A stretch of 48,052 nucleotides of DNA from Massilia sp. YIM B02443 (GTDB lineage Bacteria; Pseudomonadota; Gammaproteobacteria; Burkholderiales; Burkholderiaceae_D), in the NCBI RefSeq assembly GCF_030411955.1, contig NZ_JASNRA010000033.1, forward strand, positions 1 to 48,052. Reading direction: 5' to 3'. Under the pieces are notes generated by a model. That model was not told the origin of the DNA, ran no database searches, and saw only the letters and a list, made by a program, of their open reading frames with translations. The position numbers and the translations under genes are program-made. Shown one piece after another: positions 6,410 through 15,052 of this stretch; the first letter of the stretch is position 1, and each line of letters opens with the position of its first letter.

Positions 6410-8992
6410 TCAGGCGGCTGCCTGGGCCTCCTTGACGCGGCGCGCGATGTGCGCCAGCGCTTCGTCGACCTGGTCGATCAGGATCAGGCACAGGTCGCCG
6501 CTGTCGAGGCGCTCGAGTGCGCGGTCGATCGCCACGAACTCGCCATTGATCTCTTCGACGTGCGTGGTGCGGGTCGCGCCATCCAGCCCGGCGCGCAGCA
6601 GCGCGATCACTTCGCCATCCGCACGCCCGCGCTGGCACTGGTCCTGGTACAGCAGCACGTCGTCGAATGCCTTGCCGAGGATTTCGGTCTGCTGCGTGAT
6701 GTCCTGGTCGCGCCGGTCGCCGGCGCCGCTGATCACCACCGAACGGCGCTTGCCCGGCATGCTTTCCACGGCATTGACCAGCGCCGCGATCGCATCCGGA
6801 TTGTGGCCGTAGTCGGCGATCACGGTGGCGCCGCGGTACTCGAACACGTTGAAGCGCCCCGGTGCATTGTCGCTCTCGCCGACGAAGGTCTTCAGGCCGA
6901 GGCGGATCACGTCCCAGCTCACGCCCGCGGCCCAGGCGGCGGCCACCGACGCCATCACGTTCTCGACCTGGAACCCGACCACGCCACCGCGCGTGATCGG
7001 CACTTCGTTCAAGTCGATACGCTCCTCGAACTTGCCCTCGGCCGCGACCAGATGCCCGTCCTCGACGAACACCACGCGCTTGCCCTGGGCGCGGTGCATC
7101 GACATCACGGGAATGCCGACGTCCTGGGCAAAGAAGGTGACGTAGCCGCGCGTCTTCTGCGCCATCGCCGCCACGGTCGGATCGGCGGCGTTGAGCACCG
7201 CCATGCCGTTCCTCGCCACGTTCTGCACGATCACGCGCTTGAGTATGGCCAGGTCTTCCAGCGTGGTGATGTAGTTCAGGCCAAGATGGTCGCCGGCGCC
7301 GATATTGGTCACCACCGCCACCTGGCACTTGTCGAAGGCCAGGCCTTCGCGCAGCAGGCCGCCGCGCGCGGTCTCGAACACGGCGGCGTCGACGTCCGGA
7401 TGCAGCAGCACGTTGCGCGCGCTGCGCGGGCCGCTGCAGTCGCCGCTGTCGATGCGGCGGCCTTCGATGTAGACGCCGTCGGTATTCGTCATGCCGGTGC
7501 GCAGGCCCGAGGCCGACATCAGGTGCGCGATCAGCCGCACGGTGGTAGTCTTGCCGTTGGTGCCGGTGACCGCGATCACCGGGATGCGGCCGTCGTCGCC
7601 CGGCGCGTACAGGGTGTCCATCACGGCTTCGCCGATCGGACGCGGCTTGCCGAACGAGGGCGCCAGGTGCATGCGCAGGCCCGGTGCGGCGTTGACTTCC
7701 ACGATGCCGCCGTTCTGTTCTTCGATCGGGCGCAGCACGCTGTCGCACACCAGGTCGACGCCGCAGATGTCGAGGCCGATCATGTGGGCGGCGGCTACCG
7801 CGCGCGCCGCGACTTCCGGATGCACGTCGTCGGTGACGTCGGTGGCGGTGCCGCCGGTCGAGAGATTCGCGTTATTGCGCAGCACCACGCGCTGGCCGAT
7901 GGCAGGCACCGAGTCGGCGCTCATCCCTTGCTGCACCAGCGTGCCGAGGGCGATGTCGTCGAAGCGGATCTTGGTCAGCGAAGTGGCATGGCCGTCGCCG
8001 CGGCGCGGATCCAGGTTCACCTGCTCCACCAGCTCGCGCACGCTGTGCTTGCCGTCGCCGATCACCTGCGGCGGCTCGCGCCGCGCGGCGGCCACCAGCT
8101 TGTCGCCCACCACCAGCAGGCGGTAGTCGTGGCCCGGCAGGTAGCGTTCGACCAGGATGTCGTCGCGGAAGCCCGAGGCGGCCTTGAAGCCGGCGTCGAG
8201 CTGCTCGCGGGTGGTGACGTTGACCGTCACGCCCTTGCCCTGGTTGCCGTCCTTCGGCTTGATCACCACCGGCAGGCCGATTTCCATGGCGGCGGCCCAG
8301 GCGTCGTCCGGGTCGGTCACGCTGCGGCCGTGCGGCACCGGCACGCCGGCGGCGTCCAGCAGCTTCTTGGTCAGTTCCTTGTCCTGGGCGATGGTTTCGG
8401 CGATGGCGCCGGTGGCGTCGAGCTCGGCGGCCTGGATGCGGCGCTGGCGGCTGCCCCAGCCGAACATCACCATGCTGCCTTCGGTCATGCGGCGGAACGG
8501 GATGTTGCGGGCGATCGCCGCGTCGACGATGGCGCCGGTCGACGGGCCCAGGCGCACGTCTTCGTCCAGGTCGCGCAGCTGCTTCAGGGTGGCGGCCAGG
8601 TCGAACGGGGTGTCGCCCCGCGCCGAGTCGATCAGCTGCTGGGCCAGGTCGAGCGCCAGGCGGCCGACGTCTTCTTCGCTGTACTCGACCACCACCTGGT
8701 AGATGCCGGTTTCCAGCGTCGCGGTGGTGCGGCTGAAGGTGACCGGGCAGCCGGCCTCGGCCTGCAGGCTCAAGGCCACCAGTTCCAGCACGTGGGCCAG
8801 CGGGATGGTGTCGTCATGCCCGAAGGGCTGCAGCGCGCCCATCTGCGGGAAGCGGGTGCGCAGGCGCGCCTCGAAGCCCGCCAGCGTGGCGATCGAGGCT
8901 TCTTCCGGCGTGCACGAGACGATCGCCTCGACCGACGTGTGGTGGCTCCAGAGGTTGGGGCCACGCAGGGCCCGTACGCGAGATACTTCCAT
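6410..8992 (-). CDS. cphA: Cyanophycin synthetase, full-length (CphA1-type)
   Basis: 860 residues, the usual length for CphA1. It builds multi-L-arginyl-poly-L-aspartate from Asp and Arg with ATP, as a cytosolic nitrogen reserve. Order: N-terminal domain (1-160, opening MEVSRVRALRGPNLW); ATP-grasp domain (160-470) with VVIKPKDGNQGKGV near residues 243-257 and EVNAAPGLRMH near its end; Mur-ligase-like domain from about 470 with an intact P-loop GTNGKTTT (about 476-483); a C-terminal Mur lid domain containing DYGHNPDAIAALV and SGAGDRRDQDI. All catalytic modules look complete. It is second in a two-gene operon 81 bp behind cphA'. AAAGGA lies about 10 nt before ATG 8992. No cyanophycinase or isoaspartyl dipeptidase gene is in the window. 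Confidence 0.95.
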   Translation of the reverse strand: MEVSRVRALRGPNLWSHHTSVEAIVSCTPEEASIATLAGFEARLRTRFPQMGALQPFGHDDTIPLAHVLELVALSLQAEAGCPVTFSRTTATLETGIYQVVVEYSEEDVGRLALDLAQQLIDSARGDTPFDLAATLKQLRDLDEDVRLGPSTGAIVDAAIARNIPFRRMTEGSMVMFGWGSRQRRIQAAELDATGAIAETIAQDKELTKKLLDAAGVPVPHGRSVTDPDDAWAAAMEIGLPVVIKPKDGNQGKGVTVNVTTREQLDAGFKAASGFRDDILVERYLPGHDYRLLVVGDKLVAAARREPPQVIGDGKHSVRELVEQVNLDPRRGDGHATSLTKIRFDDIALGTLVQQGMSADSVPAIGQRVVLRNNANLSTGGTATDVTDDVHPEVAARAVAAAHMIGLDICGVDLVCDSVLRPIEEQNGGIVEVNAAPGLRMHLAPSFGKPRPIGEAVMDTLYAPGDDGRIPVIAVTGTNGKTTTVRLIAHLMSASGLRTGMTNTDGVYIEGRRIDSGDCSGPRSARNVLLHPDVDAAVFETARGGLLREGLAFDKCQVAVVTNIGAGDHLGLNYITTLEDLAILKRVIVQNVARNGMAVLNAADPTVAAMAQKTRGYVTFFAQDVGIPVMSMHRAQGKRVVFVEDGHLVAAEGKFEERIDLNEVPITRGGVVGFQVENVMASVAAAWAAGVSWDVIRLGLKTFVGESDNAPGRFNVFEYRGATVIADYGHNPDAIAALVNAVESMPGKRRSVVISGAGDRRDQDITQQTEILGKAFDDVLLYQDQCQRGRADGEVIALLRAGLDGATRTTHVEEINGEFVAIDRALERLDSGDLCLILIDQVDEALAHIARRVKEAQAAA

Positions 8993-9073
8993 AAACCGTC
9001 ATTCCTTTCGTGGGCCGCCCACGGCTTGCACCGGGGCGGACACCATGGCGCCGGCGCAGGGCCGGGCCTTCAT

Positions 9074-11260
9074 TTAGTGAGTCGTTTGCTTCGGGGTGGC
9101 CGGGGTAGCGTCGAAGGCGCGCAGGCCGCCGCAAATCAGGTCGCTGGACACGCCCAGCGCCCACGCCGCCGCCACTGCCGCCAGCACGTTTTCCGGATAC
9201 TTCACGGTGGCCGGCTTCATCGCCGACAGCGCCACCAGACTGGTTTCGTCGGCGCCCGCGGCCAGCACGATGCGGCCGTCGCGCGCGAACACGGCGCGTT
9301 CGCCGGCCGCGCGGTGCGCCGCCAGGACCGGATTGTGCTCGTCCAGCGCGTAATAGATCACGCCGCCGTCCGACAGCTCGGCCAGCGCCGCCACCCGCTC
9401 GTTGTCGGCGTTGAGCACCGCCACGCCGCTCGGCAGGATCACGTCGACCTGGCTGCGGATCACGTTGCGCATGGCGTCGTCGTCGCGGATGTGGAATTCG
9501 GCCACGTCCTCGATGCCGTCCATGTCGGTCACCACGCCCACCGTGCAGCGGTCGTAGGGCAGGCCGTCCTGCAGGATCGAGCGCGCGTTCGATTCGAACA
9601 CGGCGGTCTGCACGTTCCGGTTGATCAGCACGCGCTGGGCCGCTTCGACACCGGTGCTGTCGCGGTTCGAGATGGCGCGCGCGTTCAGGTACAGGCCTTC
9701 GCCGTTGGCGACGCCCACTTCCTTGCCGGCGATGTTGACCAGGCAGCCGACCAGGCGCGTGATCAGGCTGCAGCCCTTGGAGCCGGTCACGCCCACCACC
9801 GGGATGCGGCCCGTTTCTTCCTGCGCGAACAGGTGGTCGACGATGTCCTTGCCGACGTTGCGCGGGGTGCCGCTGGCCGGCTTCATGTGGGCCAGCAGGC
9901 CCGGACTGGCATTGACCTCGATGATGGCGCCGCGCTGCTCGGCCAACGGGCGCGCGATGTCTTCGCACACCAGGTCGATGCCGGCGATGTCGAGGCCGAC
10001 GATGCGCGCGGCCAGCGCGGCGGCGTGCGCCACGTCCGGGTGTACCAGGTCGGTGACGTCGTCGGCCACGTTGCCGTTCAGCTGGATCAGCACTTTCTGA
10101 CCGTCTTGCGGCACCGAATCCGGGCTCAAGCCCTGGCGCTGCAGCACCAGCTGGTTTTCCTCGCTCTCGCGCGGCTTGACGGGGCTGAGCGGGAATTCCT
10201 CGCTCTCGCCGCGGCGCGGGTCGATGTTGATCTGGATGTCGCACAGCGCGGCCACGCTGCTGCGGCCGTCGCCAGTCACCCACACCGACTCGCCGCGCGC
10301 GGCAGCGACCACCTTGCGGCCGACCACCAGCAGGCGGTGCTCGTTGCCAGTGACGTAGCGCTCGACCAGCACCGAGCGGCTGTCGCCTTCGTTGGAGGCA
10401 ATGGTGTAGGCGGCTTTCACTTCCGCCTCGGTCATCAGGTTGAGCGACACGCCGCGGCCGTGGTTGGCGTCGACCGGTTTGACTACCACCGGCAGGCCGA
10501 TGTCCTGGGCTTCTTCCCACGCGTCGTCGGCGCTGCGGGCGATGGCGCCTTCCGGCACCGGCACGCCGCACGAGGCCAGCAGCGACTTGGTCATGTCCTT
10601 GTCGCTGGCGATGCCTTCGGCGATGGCGCTGGTGCGGTCGGTTTCGGCGGTCCAGATGCGGCGCTGGGCGGCGCCATAACCCAGCTGCACCAGGTTGCCG
10701 TCGGTCAGGCGGATCGAGGGAATGCGGCGATCCGTGGCGGCGTCGACGATGTGCGCGGTCGACGGGCCCAGGCAGTGGCGGTCGACCATGTCGGTCAGGC
10801 GCTGCACGGCGGCCGGCAAATCGAAGGCTTCATCGTTGATGGCGGCCATCATCAGGCGGTGGGCGACGTCGAGCGCGGCGCGGCCGACCGTCTCGTCGCG
10901 GGTGCGGAAGGCCATCTTGTAGATGCCGTAGTCGCCCGTGGAGCGGGTCTTGCCGAAGCCGGTCTTCATGCCGGCCAGGTTCTGGATCTCCAGCACGATG
11001 TGCTCGAGGATGTGGCCGGCCCAGGTGCCGTCACGCAGCCGCTCCAGGAAGCCGCCGCGGTGGCCGACGCCGCAATGGTGTTCGATCAGGCCCGGCAGCC
11101 AGGCGGTCAGGCGTTCGGTGAAACCGGGCAGAAGGTTCGAGGGCGTTTCTTCCAGCTCGCCGATGTCGAGCCAGGCTTCGAGCACCGGACGGTAGGTCCA
11201 GATATTCGGTCCACGCAGGTAAGTCACGCGCAGGAACTTGATGTCGTTCTTCTTGATCAT
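9074..11260 (-). CDS. cphA': Second cyanophycin synthetase, short form with degenerate Mur domain (CphA'/CphA2-like)
   Basis: 728 residues, about 130 shorter than its partner. The N-terminal domain (opening VTYLRGPNIWTYRP) and the ATP-grasp domain are well preserved (VVVKPVDANHGRGV near 260-270; EVNASPGLLAHMKP near the domain end). The Mur-ligase P-loop is broken: GSKGCSL (about 493) replaces GTNGKTTT, losing the key Lys and Thr, and the C-terminal lid domain is absent because the protein ends soon after the core at PKQTTH. Known short enzymes of this plan (CphA2 of cyanobacteria) use beta-Asp-Arg dipeptides rather than free amino acids, needing only the ATP-grasp site; by analogy this one may recycle dipeptides or modify CphA activity. 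It is first gene of the cphA'-cphA operon and divergent from the ABC transporter. Confidence 0.92.
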   Translation of the reverse strand: MIKKNDIKFLRVTYLRGPNIWTYRPVLEAWLDIGELEETPSNLLPGFTERLTAWLPGLIEHHCGVGHRGGFLERLRDGTWAGHILEHIVLEIQNLAGMKTGFGKTRSTGDYGIYKMAFRTRDETVGRAALDVAHRLMMAAINDEAFDLPAAVQRLTDMVDRHCLGPSTAHIVDAATDRRIPSIRLTDGNLVQLGYGAAQRRIWTAETDRTSAIAEGIASDKDMTKSLLASCGVPVPEGAIARSADDAWEEAQDIGLPVVVKPVDANHGRGVSLNLMTEAEVKAAYTIASNEGDSRSVLVERYVTGNEHRLLVVGRKVVAAARGESVWVTGDGRSSVAALCDIQINIDPRRGESEEFPLSPVKPRESEENQLVLQRQGLSPDSVPQDGQKVLIQLNGNVADDVTDLVHPDVAHAAALAARIVGLDIAGIDLVCEDIARPLAEQRGAIIEVNASPGLLAHMKPASGTPRNVGKDIVDHLFAQEETGRIPVVGVTGSKGCSLITRLVGCLVNIAGKEVGVANGEGLYLNARAISNRDSTGVEAAQRVLINRNVQTAVFESNARSILQDGLPYDRCTVGVVTDMDGIEDVAEFHIRDDDAMRNVIRSQVDVILPSGVAVLNADNERVAALAELSDGGVIYYALDEHNPVLAAHRAAGERAVFARDGRIVLAAGADETSLVALSAMKPATVKYPENVLAAVAAAWALGVSSDLICGGLRAFDATPATPKQTTH

Positions 11261-11589
11261 GTCATTTTCTGTTGCCGCCTGGCGCCCGATGTGAATCGCG
11301 CGCCCGCCGGCTTTGCCTTGTTTGCCTGACTGTCCACTACGGTAGCGAAAGCCCGCCGACCGCAGCGCACACCATGCACCGTCCTGTATACTGTCCGGCT
11401 TGCTGCGCCGTCATTCCCATCAATACGCCCCCGCTTGTCATCCAAACGATACCCAAGAACGTTCTAGCGCTCTGTGGAGCGTTTCACGCAATCGCGCGCA
11501 AAGGTGTATTGACGATCCTTGTGCGTCGCCGAGCCTCCGTACTGCCGTACCCTTACCAGAACACACTGCCTGATTAGCGGGCGCAATAC
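11261..11589. other. Divergent intergenic region between cphA' and the ABC transporter
   Basis: This 329-bp stretch must hold the promoters of both the leftward cphA'-cphA unit and the rightward transporter-DUF1854 unit, so the two may be co-controlled. I see no gene-like frame. TATACT (11397-11402) is a possible -10 hexamer but lacks a good -35 at the right spacing, and CCGTAC occurs twice within 20 bp near 11540. No operator is identified with confidence. Confidence 0.4.
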
Positions 11590-13869
11590 ATGACAACTCA
11601 ACAACTTGCTAGTCCGTCGTCCCTGGCGGTAGCCGCCAGTTTTTTGCCTGAAGTCTGGCAAAGTGACGTCGCGAAACAGCTTGCACCAGGGGAAAACGTT
11701 TTAGCCGGCGTGGAGGTTGACCTCGACGCCAAATTACATTTTTCAAAAGGCCTGGTGCTGGTGACCAGCCGCCGCCTGCTGACGCGCGCCCCGGGCGACG
11801 CTGCCTGGCGCGACTGGCCGTACCGTAGCGACCTCGCGCTACGCCATCATGACCACGCCGGCGTCGGTCACCTGGAACTGGTCGATGATCACGGTTTGCT
11901 GGCCTCGTGGCGCTTTACCTTGGGACAGAACCTGCAGGCAATCCGGGTGGTCGACCATTTCGGCGACCAGGTCGAGAGCGTGGTGTCCGGCGTCGCTGTC
12001 CAGCCGCCCGAGCAGCACACCTGCCCGAGCTGCAAGGCGCCGCTCGAGGCCGACCAGCAAGACTGCCCGATCTGCGAGAAGGTACTGCATACGCCGCCGT
12101 CGACCTGGACCCTGTTCCGCCTTTGGCGCTTCGCCAAGCCGTACAAGGGGCAACTGCTGCTGGGTTTCCTGTTGATGCTGGGCTCGACGGCAGCGCACAT
12201 GATTCCGCCCTATCTCACCAAGCCCTTGATGGACAATGTGCTGATCCCGTACCAGAACGGCCAGAACATCGACAACTCGCTGGTCTGGCTGTACATGGGC
12301 GGGCTGTTTGGCGCATCGTTGCTGGCCTGGGCGCTGGGCTGGGGCAAGACCTATGTGCTGGCGCTGGCGTCGGAACGCATCAGTGCCGATTTGCGCTCGA
12401 CCACCTACGAACACCTGCTGCGGCTGTCGCTGGAATATTTCGGCGGCAAACGCACCGGCGACTTGATGAGCCGTATCGGCAGTGGTTCCGATCGCATCAG
12501 CGTGTTCCTGTCGCTGCACCTGCTCGACTTCCTGTCCGACGTCTTGCTCATCATCATGACCGGCGTGATCCTGTTCAGTATGAATCCCTGGCTGGCGCTG
12601 GTCACCCTGGTGCCGCTGCCCTTCATCGCCTGGATGATCCACGTGGTGCGCGACCGCCTGCGCACCGGCTTCGAAAAGATCGACCGCGTCTGGGGCGAGG
12701 TCACCAACGTGCTGGCCGACACCATCCCCGGCATCCGCGTGGTGAAGGCCTTTGCCCAGGAAAAGCGCGAATCGGCGCGCTTCCGCGAAGCGAACAAGCA
12801 TAACCTGGCCGTCAACGACAAGCTGAACCGGGTGTGGTCGCTGTTTTCGCCGACTGTGTCGCTGCTGACCGAACTCGGTTTGCTGGTGATCTGGATCTTC
12901 GGTATCTGGCAAGTGTCGCAGGGCGACATCACGGTCGGCACGCTGACCGCTTTCATTGCTTACAGCGGCCGCTTCTACGTGAAGCTCGATTCAATGAGCC
13001 GCATCGTGTCGGTGACGCAGAAGTCGGCCTCGGCCGCCAAGCGCATCTTCGACATTCTCGACCACGTCTCGAGCGTGCCGGACCCGGTCAACCCGGTCAA
13101 GGTGGACGAGGTCAAGGGCAACATCGAGCTGCGCGAAGTCGGTTTCCGTTACGGCAACCGCGCCGTGAACCGCGGCATTTCGCTGAAGATCAACGCCGGC
13201 GAGATGGTCGGCCTGGTCGGCCATTCCGGCTCCGGCAAGAGCACGCTGGTGAACCTGATCTGCCGCTTCTACGACGTGGCCGAAGGCGCGATCCTGCTCG
13301 ACGGCAAGGACATCCGCTCGTTCGCGGTGGCCGACTACCGCCGCAATATCGGCCTGGTGCTGCAGGAACCTTTCCTGTTCTTTGGCACGATTGCCGAGAA
13401 CATTGCCTATGGCAAGCCGAACGCGACGCGCGAAGAGATCATCGCCTCGGCCCGTGCGGCGCACGCCCACGAATTCATCCTGCGCCTGCCGCAGGGCTAC
13501 GATTCGATGGTCGGCGAGCGCGGCCAGGGCCTGTCGGGCGGCGAGCGCCAGCGCATCTCGATCGCGCGTGCATTGTTGATCGATCCGCCGATCCTGATCC
13601 TGGACGAAGCAACCTCGTCGGTGGACTCGGAGACCGAGAAAGAAATCCAGAAGGCGCTCGACAATCTGGTGCAGGGCCGTACCACGATCGCCATCGCGCA
13701 CCGTCTGTCGACGCTGCACCGGGCCGACCGCCTGGTGGTGCTGGACCGCGGCGTGGTGGTGGAGGAGGGCAGCCACGACGAGTTGATGGCGCGCGAAGGG
13801 GCGTACCACCGCCTGTACGAAGCGCAGGCACGCAATGTGGATCAGGACATGGACGACAAGGATGTATAA
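11590..13869 (+). CDS. Cyanophycin-locus ABC exporter with PH-like and zinc-ribbon N-terminal extension
   Basis: 759 residues; a fused permease-ATPase half-transporter of the type IV exporter fold. Unusually, the first about 175 residues are a cytosolic extension: a beta-rich region near 15-135 (LFKGL-type strands such as GLVLVTSRRLLT), then two CxxC pairs (CPSCKAPLE and CPICEKV, about 144-163) forming a zinc ribbon. Six spans follow (about 195-490, with RIGSGSDRI and a VKAFAQE coupling loop). The ATPase carries Walker A GHSGSGKST (about 545), Q-loop LQEPFLF, signature LSGGERQRIS, Walker B ILILDEATSS and H-loop AHRLST. It probably works as a homodimer. Proteins of this build are associated with cyanophycin loci; the substrate is unknown. 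The next gene starts immediately after its stop. Confidence 0.9.
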   Translation: MTTQQLASPSSLAVAASFLPEVWQSDVAKQLAPGENVLAGVEVDLDAKLHFSKGLVLVTSRRLLTRAPGDAAWRDWPYRSDLALRHHDHAGVGHLELVDDHGLLASWRFTLGQNLQAIRVVDHFGDQVESVVSGVAVQPPEQHTCPSCKAPLEADQQDCPICEKVLHTPPSTWTLFRLWRFAKPYKGQLLLGFLLMLGSTAAHMIPPYLTKPLMDNVLIPYQNGQNIDNSLVWLYMGGLFGASLLAWALGWGKTYVLALASERISADLRSTTYEHLLRLSLEYFGGKRTGDLMSRIGSGSDRISVFLSLHLLDFLSDVLLIIMTGVILFSMNPWLALVTLVPLPFIAWMIHVVRDRLRTGFEKIDRVWGEVTNVLADTIPGIRVVKAFAQEKRESARFREANKHNLAVNDKLNRVWSLFSPTVSLLTELGLLVIWIFGIWQVSQGDITVGTLTAFIAYSGRFYVKLDSMSRIVSVTQKSASAAKRIFDILDHVSSVPDPVNPVKVDEVKGNIELREVGFRYGNRAVNRGISLKINAGEMVGLVGHSGSGKSTLVNLICRFYDVAEGAILLDGKDIRSFAVADYRRNIGLVLQEPFLFFGTIAENIAYGKPNATREEIIASARAAHAHEFILRLPQGYDSMVGERGQGLSGGERQRISIARALLIDPPILILDEATSSVDSETEKEIQKALDNLVQGRTTIAIAHRLSTLHRADRLVVLDRGVVVEEGSHDELMAREGAYHRLYEAQARNVDQDMDDKDV

Positions 13870-14349
13870 ATGAGCGCAGTGAACATTACTCCATTCAAAT
13901 TGCGCCGCGACAGTTTCGGCAAGCTGATCATCACGCTGGAGAACGGCGAAGAGCACGTCGGCGTGACGCCGGTGCGCGCCTTTCCGATCCAGGCCCCGAC
14001 CAAAGGCATTTCGCTGGTGCGCGATGGCGGCAAGGAAGTGGCGTGGATCGACGATCTGGCGGAGGTGCCGGAAAACATCCGCCAACTGGTGCGCGAAGAG
14101 ATCGAGGGCCGCGAGTTCATTCCCGAGATCGTGCGTATCAAGGAGGTGTCGAGCTTTGCCACGCCGTGCACCTGGTTCGTCGAGACCGACCGCGGCGACA
14201 CCCAGTTCGTGCTGAAGGCGGACGAGGATATCCGGCGCATCGGCGAGGCCTCGCTGCTGGTGGCGGATAGCCACGGCATCAATTTCCTGGTGCGCGATAT
14301 GGTCCGGATCGACAAGCACAGCCGCAAGATTCTGGACCGCTTCCTGTAA
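13870..14349 (+). CDS. DUF1854 family protein, cyanophycin-locus associated
   Basis: 159 residues, soluble and acidic, matching the DUF1854 family: early FKLRRDSFGKL, then ENGEEHVGVTPVRAFPI, RDGGKEVAWIDDL, then IVRIKEVSSFATPCTW and a final SRKILDRFL. Members are recurrently found next to cyanophycin synthetase genes, often paired with the zinc-ribbon ABC exporter just upstream; no biochemical role is established to my knowledge. The ATG directly follows the TAA of the transporter gene, so expression is very probably coupled. I infer an accessory subunit of, or adaptor to, the transporter. Confidence 0.88.
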   Translation: MSAVNITPFKLRRDSFGKLIITLENGEEHVGVTPVRAFPIQAPTKGISLVRDGGKEVAWIDDLAEVPENIRQLVREEIEGREFIPEIVRIKEVSSFATPCTWFVETDRGDTQFVLKADEDIRRIGEASLLVADSHGINFLVRDMVRIDKHSRKILDRFL

Positions 14350-14354
14350 GCTGG

Positions 14355-14403
14355 CGGTTCGCCGCCGCGTATCTCCGAGCGAGCGGCGAACCGGGGTTGA
14401 ACC
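14355..14403. repeat. Inverted repeat after the DUF1854 gene
   Basis: CGGTTCGCCGC (14355-14365) and GCGGCGAACCG (14393-14403) are perfect complements separated by 27 nt, starting just past the stop codon. There is no T-run, so it would be a Rho-independent-like hairpin without tail, an RNA-stabilising stem or a diverged dispersed repeat. Confidence 0.45.
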
Positions 14404-14511
14404 GGCGCCCCGGCGTATCGCCGTCATCCGTTCGTCCGCCCACATACCGGCGGTTACAGGGCGGCTACAGTTGTCTCATCGGCCATGTGGCCATGCTTTC
14501 AGGAGACAACC

Positions 14512-15048
14512 ATGGATTCCATCAACCGCAACCAACCCGAAGAAAACCGCCGCGACCTGAGCGGCGTGGACGCCATCGAGCGCATCAAGGACATGATCGA
14601 GGACGCCGACACCTGCTTCCTGTGCACTGGCGGCAACCTCGGCCCGAGCCGCGGCGTGCGCCCGATGAGCGTGCGCGAAGTCGACGATGCCGGCACCATC
14701 TGGTTCCTCAGCAGCGTCGACAGCCACAAGAACCACGAGCTGGAAACCAATCCGATGGTCAAGCTGATGTTCCAGGCCGACAAGCACGCCGGCTTCCTGG
14801 AAATCGACGGCCATGCCGAGATCTCGCAGGACAAGGCGCGCATCAAGCAGCTGTGGGATTCGCACCTGAAGGTATGGTTCACCGAAGGCGAAGACGATCC
14901 GCGCATCACCGTGCTCAAGGTGACGCCAAAACTCGGCTACTACTGGGACAACAAGCACGGCCAGCTGATCGCCGGCGCCAAGATGGCAGTCGGTGCCGTC
15001 ATCGGCAAGACGCTGGATGATTCGATCGAAGGCACGCTGACCTTCTGA
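14512..15048 (+). CDS. Pyridoxamine 5'-phosphate oxidase-fold stress protein (GSP26-like)
   Basis: 178 residues from ATG 14512, chosen because AGGAGA lies 6-7 nt upstream; a longer frame from 14485 lacks this. The split-barrel flavin-binding fold is indicated by CFLCTGG, then RPMSVREVDDAGTIWFLSS, HKNHELETNPMVKLMF and WFTEGEDDPRITVLKV, the usual blocks of general stress protein 26-like members of the PPOX superfamily. Such proteins bind FMN, FAD or F420; the substrate is unknown. The product is cytosolic. The next gene starts 4 nt after the stop. Confidence 0.85.
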   Translation: MDSINRNQPEENRRDLSGVDAIERIKDMIEDADTCFLCTGGNLGPSRGVRPMSVREVDDAGTIWFLSSVDSHKNHELETNPMVKLMFQADKHAGFLEIDGHAEISQDKARIKQLWDSHLKVWFTEGEDDPRITVLKVTPKLGYYWDNKHGQLIAGAKMAVGAVIGKTLDDSIEGTLTF

Positions 15049-15052
15049 GCGT

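Noticed and set aside
6449..11329. A 1626-codon open frame on the plus strand across both cyanophycin synthetase genes
   Set aside because: It is antisense to two clearly real genes, rich in His, Arg, Ala and Asp with no domain; such frames arise from GC-rich codon bias on the opposite strand.
11907..14270. Long plus-strand frames in alternative phases over the ABC transporter and DUF1854 genes
   Set aside because: Pro/Arg/Gly-rich products without domain, overlapping genes with clear motifs.
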